Source: Kiritimatiellia bacterium
Lineage (GTDB): Bacteria > Verrucomicrobiota > Kiritimatiellia > RFP12 > JAAYLN01
Assembly: GCA_017962605.1 (NCBI GenBank)
Contig: JAGCUY010000179.1
Coordinates: 1-64,000, forward strand
Length of the DNA: 64,000 bases
Direction: 5' to 3'
Of the stretch, positions 62,376 through 64,000 are shown piece by piece. The stretch's first letter is position 1. Every line of letters starts with the position of its first letter. The position numbers and the translations under genes are program-made. The notes under the pieces were generated by a model that worked only from the letters and a program-made list of their open reading frames with translations, did not search any database and had not been told where the DNA came from.

Positions 62376-64000
62376 ATGAATTTTGCCACAATTGGAACTG
62401 TCAGAGCCGCACTTGTTGTCGCCACCATCATGGGAGGAGTAAACGCCATTGGCGTCGAAGCAAGGACACTTGAATCGGATGCGCTTGAGGTGCGTGTCGC
62501 GGACGACGGCGGCATTGCCTTCGTTCGCGACAAGCGATCGGGAAGAGTGTGGGGGGAGGATGTGGCGGAGGGGTCGCCGCGCCCTGGGGGAAAATCCACT
62601 CTCACCTTCGTCACCGCCGATGCGCAGGCCCGCTACCGCCTCGACGGCGCGGAGCTGCTTGTTGAAGCGGCGTTTGAAACCCTCCCCAACGAAGGCCATG
62701 TTTTCCCGCAGATGCCTGCGTTCGGTGCCGACGACGCCTTCGTGATTCCTTTCAGCGAGGGATTCCGCATTCCGGTCGTGGAATGCGACCTCATGAAGGA
62801 CGGTGAAATCCAGGTTTGGCGTGGCGGACTGTCAATGCCGCTGTTTGGCGTCGTGGATGAGCGTGACGAATGCGGATGGATGGCTATTCTCGAAACGCCG
62901 GAGGATGCCGTGCTGAAGTGCGTTGGGGCGGATGGCCATCTGGCTTCGGTTTCCCCGATGTGGAAGCAGGAATGTGGCAAGGCGGGCTATCCGCGCCGGG
63001 TGCGGTTCGTGTTTTTCGACAAGGGAGGATATGTGGCAATGGCCAAGCGCTACCGCGCCTACGCCGCCGAACAGGGCCTCGTCAAGACCTTCCGCGAAAA
63101 GGCTAAGGAAAGGCCGCTCGTCGAGCGCCTTCCCGGCGCCGCCAACGTCTGGTATTTTCCAGATAAGGATGATCCGCCCCATGCCGCTGTCGCTACAGAA
63201 ATGCGCGAAGCCGGAATTGACCGATTCCTTTGGAGTTCGTGGGCGCCTAAAGAGGATGTTGAAAAGATCGCTGCCATGCCAGATGCCCTTATAGGCCGCT
63301 ATGACGTATGCCGCGACGTTTACTATCCTGAACTTCTCGATGCCCTCGGCCGCGACAACCCGCCGATAAGCGAGATTTGCAACAACACCTCCGCATGGCC
63401 AGACGACATCGCGTGGGATCGGCCCGACTCCAACGCCTGGCGGCGCGCCTGGGGCTTGACCGGCAAGGACGGGAAAAAGCACTACTGCGCCGCGCAGTGC
63501 GACATCCCAGCCATCGCGCGGCTGGAGCGCCTCGCTGGTGAGGAACTCTCGCGCATTCCTTTCACTGCGCGGTTCATCGACGTCGTTTCCGCCATAGGCT
63601 GGGAGGAGTGCTACAACCCGGCCCACCCGATGACGCGGCGCGTCAGCCGCCAGGCCAAGACGAACCTTCTCAAGATGCTGTGCGAGAAATTCTCAATTGT
63701 GGTAGGAGGAGAGCAGGGCATGGACGCATTCGTCCCCGTCTGCGACTACTTCGAGGGGATGATGTCGCCCACCTGCGCACGCATGCCGCACGGCCGTCCA
63801 GGCTACTGGCGGCGCGAGCGCTTCCGCGACGACGGAACCATTCCTGCGGCCCTTTCGACGAACGAATGGGACCGCGTCGTGCGCTACGCCCTCAACGAGA
63901 AATACCGCATTCCCCTTTTTGAATTGGTGTATCACGACTGCGTGGCCTCGCACTGGTACTGGTATGACTACTCGAACTCCCCCGTCTATTACTGGTGGAA
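62376..64000 (+). CDS. secreted large hydrolase-like protein, partial at the right edge
   Basis: An open frame from ATG 62376 runs off the window (541 codons seen). It begins with a signal-like segment (MNFATIGTVRAALVVATIMGG), then LESDALEVRVADDGGIAF, a beta domain (EGFRIPVVECDLMKDGE), and a barrel-like region with YVAMAKRYRAYAAEQGLVK, ERLPGAANVWYFP, ICNNTSAWPDDIAWD, EECYNPAHPMTRR, GEQGMDA and YHDCVASHWYWYDYSN. The last motifs carry likely catalytic Asp, Glu and His residues. It is co-linear with residues about 1076-1480 of the chimeric 43502 protein. I could not assign the family; distant similarity to GH101/GH129-type alpha-N-acetylgalactosaminidases is a guess. It lies 48 nt after GH78. 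Confidence 0.75.
   Translation, partial: MNFATIGTVRAALVVATIMGGVNAIGVEARTLESDALEVRVADDGGIAFVRDKRSGRVWGEDVAEGSPRPGGKSTLTFVTADAQARYRLDGAELLVEAAFETLPNEGHVFPQMPAFGADDAFVIPFSEGFRIPVVECDLMKDGEIQVWRGGLSMPLFGVVDERDECGWMAILETPEDAVLKCVGADGHLASVSPMWKQECGKAGYPRRVRFVFFDKGGYVAMAKRYRAYAAEQGLVKTFREKAKERPLVERLPGAANVWYFPDKDDPPHAAVATEMREAGIDRFLWSSWAPKEDVEKIAAMPDALIGRYDVCRDVYYPELLDALGRDNPPISEICNNTSAWPDDIAWDRPDSNAWRRAWGLTGKDGKKHYCAAQCDIPAIARLERLAGEELSRIPFTARFIDVVSAIGWEECYNPAHPMTRRVSRQAKTNLLKMLCEKFSIVVGGEQGMDAFVPVCDYFEGMMSPTCARMPHGRPGYWRRERFRDDGTIPAALSTNEWDRVVRYALNEKYRIPLFELVYHDCVASHWYWYDYSNSPVYYWW

Overview
The window reads as one stretch of a GC-rich (about 60%) Gram-negative-type bacterial genome. The gene set suggests a free-living or gut-associated carbohydrate degrader of the PVC group, most likely Kiritimatiellota or a related Verrucomicrobiota/Lentisphaerota lineage. 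That placement is inferred from content: giant mosaic surface proteins, autotransporter-type passenger repeats without a barrel, an SUMF1/FGE-like secreted protein, a XylR-like LacI/AraC hybrid regulator, many glycosidases, and a REP/RAYT element. No rRNA, tRNA or CRISPR array was recognised, and no gene-free stretch exceeds about 300 bases.

Layout. Positions 1-3463 hold a housekeeping block: nnrD, rny and ymdB. A 2051-aa secreted protein with a lamin-tail-like domain follows (3512-9667), then dprA and a hexose-6-phosphate mutarotase (to 11746). On the minus strand (19582-11814) lie a 1913-aa secreted mosaic protein (Ig-like, RCC1, PEGA, InlB-like, beta-helix and FG-GAP-like parts) and a Wzy/O-antigen-ligase-like membrane protein, served by a good promoter at 19631-19659.

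From 19745 to the right edge every gene is on the plus strand and almost all concern plant-type polysaccharide use. They include a GH78-esterase fusion, a sugar-isomerase-like TIM barrel, a GH5, a second clan-A hydrolase, a GH63/trehalase-like enzyme, a GH127 beta-L-arabinofuranosidase, a GH106 rhamnosidase, a GH2 beta-galactosidase, a second GH78, a CE12-type acetylesterase domain, two related large hydrolase domains, an oligopeptide/oligosaccharide binding protein and a XylR-like regulator. Rhamnose, arabinofuranose, galactose and acetyl specificities together point to rhamnogalacturonan-type pectin or arabinogalactan (inference). Some enzymes carry signal peptides and others do not, which suggests processing in two compartments.

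The most unusual content is interleaved with these enzymes. (1) Two open reading frames (23691-26486 and 38795-41575) begin with nearly the same ECF sigma factor, one transmembrane helix and a repeat-derived linker, then run without a stop into two different signal-peptide-bearing surface proteins; both share a promoter-like block at nearly the same spacing. (2) A roughly 600-aa passenger-repeat module occurs six times in four proteins, once cut and replaced by a hydrolase domain. (3) Six otherwise different secreted proteins end in a similar short hydrophobic tail. (4) A RAYT transposase sits between two 65-bp REP elements, and several enzyme genes carry in-frame REP-like insertions.
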